Shown here: piece after piece, positions 22,211 through 35,776 of the stretch
How the letters are laid out: the number at the start of each line of letters is the position of its first letter
Numbering within the stretch: the first letter of the stretch is position 1
From: Sipunculus nudus
Taxonomy: Eukaryota; Annelida; Sipuncula; Golfingiida; Sipunculidae
NCBI GenBank assembly: GCA_026874595.1
Contig: CM049317.1
Coordinates: 62,845,118-62,909,117 of the forward strand
Direction: 5' to 3'
Length of the DNA: 64,000 bases
Position numbers and translations under genes: made by a program
The notes under the pieces: model-generated
The model's database searches: none
Told to the model about the DNA's origin: nothing
What the model saw: the letters and a program-made list of their open reading frames with translations, nothing else

Positions 22211-25200
22211 TGTTGTGATTTTGCCGTAAGCAAAGAATTAGCAAAGCATCAGCAAGGTGTAAGCAAAGGGATTATGCCTTCATAATTGCTCTTTGGCACC
22301 ATTTTCTGAATAAATAATGTATTTTTGGGCATGGGGGGGGGGGTCTAATTATGTCAGAAATGGTGAAACACTGTAGGTAAATTGTGTTAAAATTGGAAAA
22401 TGGGTCCAATAAATCAATAAATGACTTTTTAAAAATTGCAGAATTATATATTACCGGTTTTGATTGAACAATATTGCCCTTATTTTTGATATTAATGGTC
22501 ACTAACCGGGACTGCTGTGTAGCCAGGGGACCCGTCTGTCTCCATATGGTTCATATCAGTGTGTATTTTTAGGAAAATGCTGCATTTCTGTTGTGAATTT
22601 GCCGTAAGCAAAGAATAAGCAAAGCATCAGCAAAGTGTAAGTAAAGGGATTATGCCTTCATAATTGCTTTTTTTCACCATTTTCTGAAGAAATAATGTAT
22701 TTTTGGACTTTGCGGGGGTCTAATAATGTCAGAAATGGTAAAACATTGTAGGTAAATTGTGTTAAAATTGGAGAATGGGTCAAAGAAATCAATAGATGAC
22801 TTTTTTTAAAAATAGCAGAATTATACATTTCCGGTTTTGATTGAACGATATTGCCCTTACTTTTTAATATTAATGTTCACTATCCGGGACTGCTGTGTAG
22901 CCAGGGGACCCGTCTGTCACCATTTGGTTCTTATCAGTGTGTATTTTTAGGAAAATGCTGCATTTCTGTTGTGATTTTGCCGTAAGCAAAGAATTAGCAA
23001 AGCATCAGCAAAGTGTAAGCAAAGGGATTATGCTTTCATAGTTGATTTTTTTCACCATTTTCTGAAGAAATAATGTATTTTTGGACTTTGCGGGGGTCTA
23101 ATAATGTCAGAAATGGTAAAACACTGTAAGTAAATTGTGTTAAAATTGGAAAATGGGTCCAAGAAATCAATAAATGACTTTTTTAAAAATAGCAGAATTA
23201 TACATTATCGGTTTTGATCGAACGATATTGCCCTTACTTTTGATATTAATGTTCACTTTCCGGGACTGCTGTGTAGCCAGGGGACCCGTCTGTCACCATA
23301 TGGTTCTTATCACTGTGTATTTATAGGAAAATGCTGCATTTCTGTTGTGATTTTGCCGTAAGCAAAGAATTAGCAAAGCATCAGCAAGGTGTAAGCAAAG
23401 GGATTATGCCTTCATAATTGCTCTTTGGCACCATTTTCTGAAGAAATAATGTATTTTTGGACTTTGCGGGGGTCTTATAATGTCAGAAATGGTAAAACAT
23501 TGTAGGTAAATTGTGTTAAAATTGGAAAATGGGTCAAAGAAATCAATAAATGACTTTTTTAAAAATAGAAGAATTATACATTTGCGGTTTTGATTGAACG
23601 ATATTGCCCTTACTTTTGATATTAATGACTAACCGGGACTGCTATGTAGCCAGGGGACCCGTCTGTCCCCATATGGGTCATATCAGTGTGTATTTTTAGG
23701 AAAATGCTGCATTTCTGTTGTGATTTTGCCGTAAGCAAAGAATAAGCAAAGCATCAGCAAAGTGTAAGCAAAGGGATTATGCTTTCATGATTGCTTTTTG
23801 GCACCATTTTCTGAAGAAATAATGTATTTTTGGACTTTGGGGGGGTCTAATAATGTCAGAAATGGTAAAACACTGTAGGTAAATTGTGTTAAAATTGGAA
23901 AATGAGTCCAAGAAATCAATAAATGACTTTTTTAAAAATAGCAGAATTATACATTATCGGTTTTGATTGAACGATATTGCCCTTACTTTTGATATTAATG
24001 TTCACTATCCGGGACTGCTGTGTAGCCAGGGGACCCGTCTGTCACCATATGGTTCTTATCAGTGTGTATTTATAGGAAAATGCTGCATTTCTGTTGTGAT
24101 TTTGCCGTAAGCAAAGAATTAGCAAAGCATCAGCAAGGTGTAAGCAAAGGGATTATGCCTTCATAATTGCTCTTTGGCACCATTTTCTGAATAAATAATG
24201 TATTTTTGGGCATTGGGGGGGGGGTCTAATTATGTCAGAAATGGTGAAACACTGTAGGTAAATTGTGTTAAAATTGGAAAATGGGTCCAATAAATCAATA
24301 AATGACTTTTTAAAAATTGCAGAATTATACATTACCGGTTTTGATTGAACAATATTGCCCTTATTTTTGATATTAATGGTCACTAACCGGGACTGCTGTG
24401 TAGCCAGGGGACCCGTCTGTCTCCATATTGTTCATATCAGTGTGTATTTTTAGGAAAATGCTGCATTTCTGTTGTGAATTTGCCGTAAGCAAAGAATAAG
24501 CAAAGGATCAGCAAAGTGTAAGTAAAGGGATTATGCCTTCATAATTGCTTTTTTTCACCATTTTCTGAAGAAATAATGTATTTTTGGACTTTGCGGGGGT
24601 CTAATAATGTCAGAAATGGTAAAACATTGTAGGTAAATTGTGTTAAAATTGGAGAATGGGTCAAAGAAATCAATAAATGACTTTTTTTAAAAATAGCAGA
24701 ATAATACATTTCCGGTTTTGATTGAACGATATTGCCCTTACTTTTGATATTAATGTTCACTATCCGGGACTGCTTTGTAGCCAGGGGACCCGTCTGTCAC
24801 CATTTGGTTCTTATCAGTGTGTATTTTTAGGAAAATGCTGCATTTCTGTTGTGATTTTGCCGTAAGGAAAGAATTAGCAAAGCATCAGGAAAGTGTAAGC
24901 AAAGGGATTATGCTTTCATAGTTGATTTTTTTCACCATTTTCTGAAGAAATAATGTATTTTTGGACTTTGCGGGGGTCTAATAATGTCAGAAATGGTAAA
25001 ACACTGTAGGTAAATTGTGTTAAAATTGGAAAATGGGTCCAAGAATTCAATAAATGACTTTTTTTTAAAATTGCAGAACTATACATTATCGGTTTTGATT
25101 GAACGATATTGCCCTTACTTTTGATATTAATGTTCACTTTCCGGGACTGCTGTGTAGCCAGGGGACCCGTCTGTCACCATATGGTTCTTATCAGTGTGTA

Positions 25201-28200
25201 TTTTTAGGAAAATGCTGCATTTCTGTTGTGATTTTGCCGTAAGCAAAGAATTAGCAAAGCATCAGCAAAGTGTAAGCAAAGGGATTATGCTTCATAGTTG
25301 CTTTTTTTCACCATTTTCTGAAGAAATCATGTATTTTCGGACTTTGCGGGGGTCTAATAATGTCAGAAATGGTAAAACATTGTAGGTAAATTGTGTTAAA
25401 ATTGGAAAATGGGCCAAAGAAATCAATAAATGACTTTTTTAAAAATTGCAGAATTATACATTACCGGTTTTGATTGAACAATATTGCCCTTACTTTTGAT
25501 ATTAATGTTCACTAACCGGGACTGCTGTGTAGCCAGGGGACCCGTCTGTCCCCATATGGGTCATATCAGTGTGTTTTTTTTTTTTGGAAAATGCTGCATT
25601 TCTGTTATGATTTTGCGGTAAGCAAAGAATAAGCAGACCATAAGCAAAGTGTAAGCAAAGGGATTATGTCTTAATAATTGCTTTTTGGCACCATTTTCTG
25701 AAAAAAATATTGTATTTTTGGGCTTTGCGGGGGTCTAATAATGTCAGATATGGTGAAACACTGAAAGTAAATTGTGTTAAAATTGGAAAATGTGTCCAAT
25801 AAATCAATAATGACTTTTTTAAAAATTGCAGAATTATACATTCGCGGTTTTGATTGAACGATATTGCCCTTACTTTTGATATTAATGTTCACTAACCGGG
25901 ACTGCTGTGTAGCTAGGGGACCCGTCTGTCCCCCCTTTGGGTCATATCAGTGTGTATTTTAAGGAAAATGCTGCATTTCTGTTGTGATTTTGCCGTAAGC
26001 AAAGAATAAGCAAAGAATCAGCAAAGTGTAAGCAAAGGGATTATGCCTTCATAATAGCTTTTTTTCTCCATTTTCTGAAGAAAACAATGTACTTTTGGAC
26101 TTTGCGGGGGTCTAATAATGTCAGAAATGATCAAACACTGTAGGTAAATTCTGTTAAAATTAGAAAATGGGTCCCAGGAATCAATAAATGACTGTTTTAA
26201 GTAGCAGAATTTTACATTTGTGGTTTTGATTGAACGATATTGCCCTTACTTTCGATATTAATATTCACTAACCGGGACTGCAGTGTAGCCAGGCGACCCG
26301 TCTGTCTCCATATGGGTCATATCAGTGTGTATTTTTAGGAAAATGCTGCATTTCTGTTGTGATTTTGCCGTAAGCAAAGAATAAGCAAAGAATCAGCAAA
26401 GTGTAAGCAAAGGGATTATGCCTTCATAATTGTTTTTTTTTTCTCCATTTTCTGAAGAAATAATGTATTTTTGGACTTTGCGGGGGTCTAATAATTTCAG
26501 AACTGGTAAAAAATTGTAGGTAAATTGTTTCAAAATTGGAAAATGAGTCCAAGAAATCAATAAATGACTTTTTTAAAAATATAAGAATTATACATTTGCG
26601 GTTTTGATTGAACGATATTGCCCTTACTTTTGATATTAATGTTCACTAACCGGGACTGCTGTGTAGCCAGGGGACCCGTCTGTCACCATATGGTTCATAT
26701 CAGTGTGCATTTTTAGGAAAATGCTGCATTTCTGTTGTGATTTTTGCCGTAAGCAAAGAATAAGCAAAGTATCAGCAAAGTGTAAGCAAAGGTATTATGC
26801 CTTCATAATTGCTTTTTGGCACCATTTTCTGAATAAATAATGTATTTTTGGGCATTGGGGGGGGGTCTAATTATGTCAGAAATGGTGAAACACTGTAGGT
26901 AAATTGTGTTAAAATTGGAAAATGGGTCCAATAAATTAATAAATGACTTTTTAAAAATTGCAGAATTATACATTACCGGTTTTGATTGAACAATATTGCC
27001 CTTATTTTTGATATTAATGGTCACTAACCGGGACTGCTGTGTAGCCAGGGGACCCGTCTGTCTCCATATGGTTCATATCAGTGTGTATTTTTAGGAAAAT
27101 GCTGCATTTCTGTTGTGAATTTGCCGTAAGCAAAGAATAAGCAAAGCATCAGCAAAGTGTAAGCAAAGGGATTATGCCTTCATAATTGCTTTTTTTCACC
27201 ATTTTCTGAAGAAATAATGTATTTTTGGACTTTGCGGGGGTCTTATAATGTCAGAAATGGTAAAACATTGTAGGTAAATTGTGTTAAAATTGGAGAATGG
27301 GTCAAAGAAATCAATAAATGACTTTTTTTTAAAAATAGCAGAATTATACATTTCCGGTTTTGATTGAACGATATTGCCCTTACTTTTTAATATTAATGTT
27401 CACTAACCGGGACTGCTGTGTAGCCAGGGGACCGTCTGTCTCCATATGGTTCATATCAGTGTGTATTTGTAGGAAAATGCTGCATTTCTGTTGTGATTTT
27501 GCCGTAAGCAAAGAATAAGCAAAGCATAAAAAAAAGTGTAGGCAAAGGGATTATGCCTGCATAATTACTTTTTGGCACCATTTTCTGAAGAAATAATGTA
27601 TTTTTGGACTTTGCGGGGTCTAATAATGTCAGAAATGGTAAAACATTGTAGGTAAATTGTGTTAAAATTGGAGAATGGGTCAAAGAAATCAATAAATGAC
27701 TTTTTTTAAAAATAGCAGAATTATACATTTCCGGTTTTGATTGAACAATATTGCCCTTACTTTTTAATATTAATGTTCACTAACCGGGACTGCTGTGTAG
27801 CCAGGGGACCGTCTGTCTCCATATGGTTCATATCAGTGTGTATTTGTAGGAAAATGCTGCATTTCTGTTGTGATTTTGCCGTTAGCAAAGAATAAGCAAA
27901 GCATCAGCAAACTGTAAGCAAAGGGATTATGCCTTCATAATTGCTTTTTTCACCATTTTCTGAAGAAATAATGTATTTTTGGACTTTGCGGGGGTCTTAT
28001 GTCAGAAATGGTAAAACATTGTAGGTAAATTGTGTTAAAATTGGAAAATGGGTCCAAGAAATCAATAAATGAATTTTTTAAAAATAGCAGAATTATACAT
28101 TATCGGTTTTGATTGAACGATATTGCCCTTACTTTTGACATTAATGTTCACTAAACGGGACTGCTATGTAGCCAGGGGACCCGTCTGTCCCCATATGGGT

Positions 28201-28237
28201 CATATCAGTGTGTATTTTTAGGAAAATGCTGCATTTC
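22211..28237 (+). repeat. HOR fragment: A B C D H A' I J K L M N O P E F
   Basis: Sixteen monomers: 22211 A, 22589 B, 22967 C, 23343 D, 23716 H, 24092 A', 24470 I, 24847 J, 25224 K, 25603 L, 25980 M, 26355 N, 26733 O, 27111 P, 27489 E, 27866 F. The K-to-K distance from the previous block is 14 monomers (5273 bp), because the preceding hybrid replaces P to G' (12 monomers) by one. Everything inside follows canonical order. Confidence 0.92.
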
Positions 28238-31200
28238 TGTTGTGATTTTGCCGTAAGCAAAGAATAAGCAAAGCATCAGCAAAGTGTAAGCAAAGGGATT
28301 ATGCTTTCATGATTGCTTTTTGGCACCATTTTCTGAAGAAATAATGTATTTTTGGACTTTGGGGGGGTCTAATAATGTCAGAAATGGTAAAACACTGTAG
28401 GTAAATTGTGTTAAAATTGGAAAATGAGTCCAAGAAATCAATAAATGACTTTTTTAAAAATAGCAGAATTATACATTATCGGTTTTGATTGAACGATATT
28501 GCCCTTACTTTTGATATTAATGTTCACTATCCGGGACTGCTGTGTAGCCAGGGGACCCGTCTGTCACCATATGGTTCTTATCAGTGTGTATTTATAGGAA
28601 AATGCTGCATTTCTGTTGTGATTTTGCCGTAAGCAAAGAATTAGCAAAGCATCAGCAAGGTGTAAGCAAAGGGATTATGCCTTCATAATTGCTCTTTGGC
28701 ACCATTTTCTGAATAAATAATGTATTTTTGGGCATTGGGGGGGGGGGTCTAATTATGTCAGAAATGGTGAAACACTGTAGGTAAATTGTGTTAAAATTGG
28801 AAAATGGGTCCAATAAATCAATAAATGACTTTTTAAAAATTGCAGAATTATACATTACCGGTTTTGATTGAACAATATTGCCCTTATTTTTGATATTAAT
28901 GGTCACTAACCGGGACTGCTGTGTAGCCAGGGGACCCGTCTGTCTCCATATTGTTCATATCAGTGTGTATTTTTAGGAAAATGCTGCATTTCTGTTGTGA
29001 ATTTGCCGTAAGCAAAGAATAAGCAAAGGATCAGCAAAGTGTAAGTAAAGGGATTATGCCTTCATAATTGCTTTTTTTCACCATTTTCTGAAGAAATAAT
29101 GTATTTTTGGACTTTGCGGGGGTCTAATAATGTCAGAAATGGTAAAACATTGTAGGTAAATTGTGTTAAAATTGGAGAATGGGTCAAAGAAATCAATAAA
29201 TGACTTTTTTTAAAAATAGCAGAATAATACATTTCCGGTTTTGATTGAACGATATTGCCCTTACTTTTGATATTAATGTTCACTATCCGGGACTGCTGTG
29301 TAGCCAGGGGACCCGTCTGTCACCATTTGGTTCTTATCAGTGTGTATTTTTAGGAAAATGCTGCATTTCTGTTGTGATTTTGCCGTAAGGAAAGAATTAG
29401 CAAAGCATCAGGAAAGTGTAAGCAAAGGGATTATGCTTTCATAGTTGATTTTTTTCACCATTTTCTGAAGAAATAATGTATTTTTGGACTTTGCGGGGGT
29501 CTAATAATGTCAGAAATGGTAAAACACTGTAGGTAAATTGTGTTAAAATTGGAAAATGGGTCCAAGAATTCAATAAATGACTTTTTTTTAAAATTGCAGA
29601 ACTATACATTATCGGTTTTGATTGAACGATATTGCCCTTACTTTTGATATTAATGTTCACTTTCCGGGACTGCTGTGTAGCCAGGGGACCCGTCTGTCAC
29701 CATATGGTTCTTATCAGTGTGTATTTTTAGGAAAATGCTGCATTTCTGTTGTGATTTTGCCGTAAGCAAAGAATTAGCAAAGCATCAGCAAAGTGTAAGC
29801 AAAGGGATTATGCTTCATAGTTGCTTTTTTTCACCATTTTCTGAAGAAATCATGTATTTTCGGACTTTGCGGGGGTCTAATAATGTCAGAAATGGTAAAA
29901 CATTGTAGGTAAATTGTGTTAAAATTGGAAAATGGGCCAAAGAAATCAATAAATGACTTTTTTAAAAATTGCAGAATTATACATTACCGGTTTTGATTGA
30001 ACAATATTGCCCTTACTTTTGATATTAATGTTCACTAACCGGGACTGCTGTGTAGCCAGGGGACCCGTCTGTCCCCATATGGGTCATATCAGTGTGTTTT
30101 TTTTTTTTGGAAAATGCTGCATTTCTGTTATGATTTTGCGGTAAGCAAAGAATAAGCAGACCATAAGCAAAGTGTAAGCAAAGGGATTATGTCTTAATAA
30201 TTGCTTTTTGGCACCATTTTCTGAAAAAAATATTGTATTTTTGGGCTTTGCGGGGGTCTAATAATGTCAGATATGGTGAAACACTGAAAGTAAATTGTGT
30301 TAAAATTGGAAAATGTGTCCAATAAATCAATAATGACTTTTTTAAAAATTGCAGAATTATACATTCGCGGTTTTGATTGAACGATATTGCCCTTACTTTT
30401 GATATTAATGTTCACTAACCGGGACTGCTGTGTAGCTAGGGGACCCGTCTGTCCCCCCTTTGGGTCATATCAGTGTGTATTTTAAGGAAAATGCTGCATT
30501 TCTGTTGTGATTTTGCCGTAAGCAAAGAATAAGCAAAGAATCAGCAAAGTGTAAGCAAAGGGATTATGCCTTCATAATAGCTTTTTTTCTCCATTTTCTG
30601 AAGAAAACAATGTACTTTTGGACTTTGCGGGGGTCTAATAATGTCAGAAATGATCAAACACTGTAGGTAAATTCTGTTAAAATTAGAAAATGGGTCCCAG
30701 GAATCAATAAATGACTGTTTTAAGTAGCAGAATTTTACATTTGTGGTTTTGATTGAACGATATTGCCCTTACTTTCGATATTAATATTCACTAACCGGGA
30801 CTGCAGTGTAGCCAGGCGACCCGTCTGTCTCCATATGGGTCATATCAGTGTGTATTTTTAGGAAAATGCTGCATTTCTGTTGTGATTTTGCCGTAAGCAA
30901 AGAATAAGCAAAGAATCAGCAAAGTGTAAGCAAAGGGATTATGCCTTCATAATTGTTTTTTTTTTCTCCATTTTCTGAAGAAATAATGTATTTTTGGACT
31001 TTGCGGGGGTCTAATAATTTCAGAACTGGTAAAAAATTGTAGGTAAATTGTTTCAAAATTGGAAAATGAGTCCAAGAAATCAATAAATGACTTTTTTAAA
31101 AATATAAGAATTATACATTTGCGGTTTTGATTGAACGATATTGCCCTTACTTTTGATATTAATGTTCACTAACCGGGACTGCTGTGTAGCCAGGGGACCC

Positions 31201-32765
31201 GTCTGTCACCATATGGTTCATATCAGTGTGCATTTTTAGGAAAATGCTGCATTTCTGTTGTGATTTTTGCCGTAAGCAAAGAATAAGCAAAGTATCAGCA
31301 AAGTGTAAGCAAAGGTATTATGCCTTCATAATTGCTTTTTGGCACCATTTTCTGAATAAATAATGTATTTTTGGGCATTGGGGGGGGGGGGGTCTAATTA
31401 TGTCAGAAATGGTGAAACACTGTAGGTAAATTGTGTTAAAATTGGAAAATGGGTCCAATAAATTAATAAATGACTTTTTAAAAATTGCAGAATTATACAT
31501 TACCGGTTTTGATTGAACAATATTGCCCTTATTTTTGATATTAATGGTCACTAACCGGGACTGCTGTGTAGCCAGGGGACCCGTCTGTCTCCATATGGTT
31601 CATATCAGTGTGTATTTTTAGGAAAATGCTGCATTTCTGTTGTGAATTTGCCGTAAGCAAAGAATAAGCAAAGCATCAGCAAAGTGTAAGCAAAGGGATT
31701 ATGCCTTCATAATTGCTTTTTTTCACCATTTTCTGAAGAAATAATGTATTTTTGGACTTTGCGGGGGTCTTATAATGTCAGAAATGGTAAAACATTGTAG
31801 GTAAATTGTGTTAAAATTGGAGAATGGGTCAAAGAAATCAATAAATGACTTTTTTTTTAAAAATAGCAGAATTATACATTTCCGGTTTTGATTGAACGAT
31901 ATTGCCCTTACTTTTTAATATTAATGTTCACTAACCGGGACTGCTGTGTAGCCAGGGGACCGTCTGTCTCCATATGGTTCATATCAGTGTGTATTTGTAG
32001 GAAAATGCTGCATTTCTGTTGTGATTTTGCCGTAAGCAAAGAATAAGCAAAGCATAAAAAAAAGTGTAGGCAAAGGGATTATGCCTGCATAATTACTTTT
32101 TGGCACCATTTTCTGAAGAAATAATGTATTTTTGGACTTTGCGGGGTCTAATAATGTCAGAAATGGTAAAACATTGTAGGTAAATTGTGTTAAAATTGGA
32201 GAATGGGTCAAAGAAATCAATAAATGACTTTTTTTAAAAATAGCAGAATTATACATTTCCGGTTTTGATTGAACAATATTGCCCTTACTTTTTAATATTA
32301 AAGTTCACTAACCGGGACTGCTGTGTAGCCAGGGGACCGTCTGTCTCCATATGGTTCATATCAGTGTGTATTTGTAGGAAAATGCTGCATTTCTGTTGTG
32401 ATTTTGCCGTTAGCAAAGAATAAGCAAAGCATCAGCAAACTGTAAGCAAAGGGATTATGCCTTCATAATTGCTTTTTTCACCATTTTCTGAAGAAATAAT
32501 GTATTTTTGGACTTTGCGGGGGTCTTATGTCAGAAATGGTAAAACATTGTAGGTAAATTGTGTTAAAATTGGAAAATGGGTCCAAGAAATCAATAAATGA
32601 ATTTTTTAAAAATAGCAGAATTATACATTATCGGTTTTGATTGAACGATATTGCCCTTACTTTTGACATTAATGTTCACTAAACGGGACTGCTATGTAGC
32701 CAGGGGACCCGTCTGTCCCCATATGGGTCATATCAGTGTGTATTTTTAGGAAAATGCTGCATTTC
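28238..32765 (+). repeat. HOR fragment: H A' I J K L M N O P E F
   Basis: Twelve monomers: 28238 H, 28614 A', 28993 I, 29370 J, 29747 K, 30126 L, 30503 M, 30878 N, 31256 O, 31638 P, 32017 E, 32394 F. F at 27866 is followed directly by H, skipping 13 canonical monomers (G G A B C D E F G' A B C D). D and F share the CCCCATATGGG tail, and the 5' halves of G and H look alike, so the crossover cannot be placed exactly. The K-to-K distance is 12 monomers (4523 bp). Confidence 0.9.
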
Positions 32766-35700
32766 TGTTGTGATTTTGCCGTAAGCAAAGAATAAGCAAA
32801 GCATCAGCAAAGTGTAAGCAAAGGGATTATGCTTTCATGATTGCTTTTTGGCACCATTTTCTGAAGAAATAATGTATTTTTGGACTTTGCGATGGTCTAA
32901 TAATGTCATAAATGGTAAAACACTGTAAGTAAATTGTGTTAAAATTGGAAAATGGGTCCAAGAAATCAATAAATGACTTTTTTAAAAATAGCAGAATTAT
33001 ACATTATCGGTTTTGATCGAACGATATTGCCCTTACTTTTGATATTAATGTTCACTTTCCGGGACTGCTGTGTAGCCAGGGGACCCGTCTGTCACCATAT
33101 GGTTCTTATCAGTGTGTATTTATAGGAAAATGCTGCATTTCTGTTGTGATTTTGCCGTAAGCAAAGAATAAGCAAAGCATCAGCAAAGTGTAAGCAAAGG
33201 GATTATGCTTTCATGATTGCTTTTTGGCACCATTTTCTGAAGAAATAATGTATTTTTGGACTTTGCGATGGTCTAATAATGTCATAAATGGTAAAACACT
33301 GTAAGTAAATTGTGTTAAAATTGGAAAATGGGTCCAAGAAATCAATAAATGACTTTTTTAAAAATAGCAGAATTATACATTATCGGTTTTGATCGAACGA
33401 TATTGCCCTTACTTTTGATATTAATGTTCACTTTCCGGGACTGCTGTGTAGCCAGGGGACCCGTCTGTCACCATATGGTTCTTATCAGTGTGTATTTATA
33501 GGAAAATGCTGCATTTCTGTTGTGATTTTGCCGTAAGCAAAGAATTAGCAAAGCATCAGCAAGGTGTAAGCAAAGGGATTATGCCTTCATAATTGCTCTT
33601 TGGCACCATTTTCTGAATAAATAATGTATTTTTGGGCATGGGGGGGGGGGGTCTAATTATGTCAGAAATGGTGAAACACTGTAGGTAAATTGTGTTAAAA
33701 TTGGAAAATGGGTCCAATAAATCAATAAATGACTTTTTAAAAATTGCAGAATTATATATTACCGGTTTTGATTGAACAATATTGCCCTTATTTTTGATAT
33801 TAATGGTCACTAACCGGGACTGCTGTGTAGCCAGGGGACCCGTCTGTCTCCATATGGTTCATATCAGTGTGTATTTTTAGGAAAATGCTGCATTTCTGTT
33901 GTGAATTTGCCGTAAGCAAAGAATAAGCAAAGCATCAGCAAAGTGTAAGTAAAGGGATTATGCCTTCATAATTGCTTTTTTTCACCATTTTCTGAAGAAA
34001 TAATGTATTTTTGGACTTTGCGGGGGTCTAATAATGTCAGAAATGGTAAAACATTGTAGGTAAATTGTGTTAAAATTGGAGAATGGGTCAAAGAAATCAA
34101 TAGATGACTTTTTTTAAAAATAGCAGAATTATACATTTCCGGTTTTGATTGAACGATATTGCCCTTACTTTTTAATATTAATGTTCACTATCCGGGACTG
34201 CTGTGTAGCCAGGGGACCCGTCTGTCACCATTTGGTTCTTATCAGTGTGTATTTTTAGGAAAATGCTGCATTTCTGTTGTGATTTTGCCGTAAGCAAAGA
34301 ATTAGCAAAGCATCAGCAAAGTGTAAGCAAAGGGATTATGCTTTCATAGTTGATTTTTTTCACCATTTTCTGAAGAAATAATGTATTTTTGGACTTTGCG
34401 GGGGTCTAATAATGTCAGAAATGGTAAAACACTGTAAGTAAATTGTGTTAAAATTGGAAAATGGGTCCAAGAAATCAATAAATGACTTTTTTAAAAATAG
34501 CAGAATTATACATTATCGGTTTTGATCGAACGATATTGCCCTTACTTTTGATATTAATGTTCACTTTCCGGGACTGCTGTGTAGCCAGGGGACCCGTCTG
34601 TCACCATATGGTTCTTATCACTGTGTATTTATAGGAAAATGCTGCATTTCTGTTGTGATTTTGCCGTAAGCAAAGAATTAGCAAAGCATCAGCAAGGTGT
34701 AAGCAAAGGGATTATGCCTTCATAATTGCTCTTTGGCACCATTTTCTGAAGAAATAATGTATTTTTGGACTTTGCGGGGGTCTTATAATGTCAGAAATGG
34801 TAAAACATTGTAGGTAAATTGTGTTAAAATTGGAAAATGGGTCAAAGAAATCAATAAATGACTTTTTTAAAAATAGAAGAATTATACATTTGCGGTTTTG
34901 ATTGAACGATATTGCCCTTACTTTTGATATTAATGACTAACCGGGACTGCTATGTAGCCAGGGGACCCGTCTGTCCCCATATGGGTCATATCAGTGTGTA
35001 TTTTTAGGAAAATGCTGCATTTCTGTTGTGATTTTGCCGTAAGCAAAGAATAAGCAAAGCATCAGCAAAGTGTAAGCAAAGGGATTATGCTTTCATGATT
35101 GCTTTTTGGCACCATTTTCTGAAGAAATAATGTATTTTTGGACTTTGGGGGGGTCTAATAATGTCAGAAATGGTAAAACACTGTAGGTAAATTGTGTTAA
35201 AATTGGAAAATGAGTCCAAGAAATCAATAAATGACTTTTTTAAAAATAGCAGAATTATACATTATCGGTTTTGATTGAACGATATTGCCCTTACTTTTGA
35301 TATTAATGTTCACTATCCGGGACTGCTGTGTAGCCAGGGGACCCGTCTGTCACCATATGGTTCTTATCAGTGTGTATTTATAGGAAAATGCTGCATTTCT
35401 GTTGTGATTTTGCCGTAAGCAAAGAATTAGCAAAGCATCAGCAAGGTGTAAGCAAAGGGATTATGCCTTCATAATTGCTCTTTGGCACCATTTTCTGAAT
35501 AAATAATGTATTTTTGGGCATTGGGGGGGGGTCTAATTATGTCAGAAATGGTGAAACACTGTAGGTAAATTGTGTTAAAATTGGAAAATGGGTCCAATAA
35601 ATCAATAAATGACTTTTTAAAAATTGCAGAATTATACATTACCGGTTTTGATTGAACAATATTGCCCTTATTTTTGATATTAATGGTCACTAACCGGGAC

Positions 35701-35776
35701 TGCTGTGTAGCCAGGGGACCCGTCTGTCCCCATATGGGTCATATCAGTGTGTATTTTTAGGAAAATGCTGCATTTC
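32766..35776 (+). repeat. HOR fragment: G G A B C D H A'
   Basis: Eight monomers: 32766 G, 33142 G, 33518 A, 33897 B, 34275 C, 34651 D, 35024 H, 35400 A'. It follows F as in the canonical order but lacks one 7-monomer module (E F G' A B C D), which could be an earlier unduplicated state or a later deletion. The last A' carries the CCCCATATGGGTC tail typical of F and D instead of its own tail, so it is an A'/F hybrid joined to the next G. Confidence 0.9.
35400..35776 (+). repeat. Hybrid monomer A'/F
   Basis: A' throughout its body (poly-G at 35523-35531, TACATTACCGG, CTGTGTAGCC) but ending in CTGTCCCCATATGGGTC, the tail of F and D. The join lies between about 35712 and 35728. It connects A' to G, a neighbour pair not in the canonical order. 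Confidence 0.85.
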
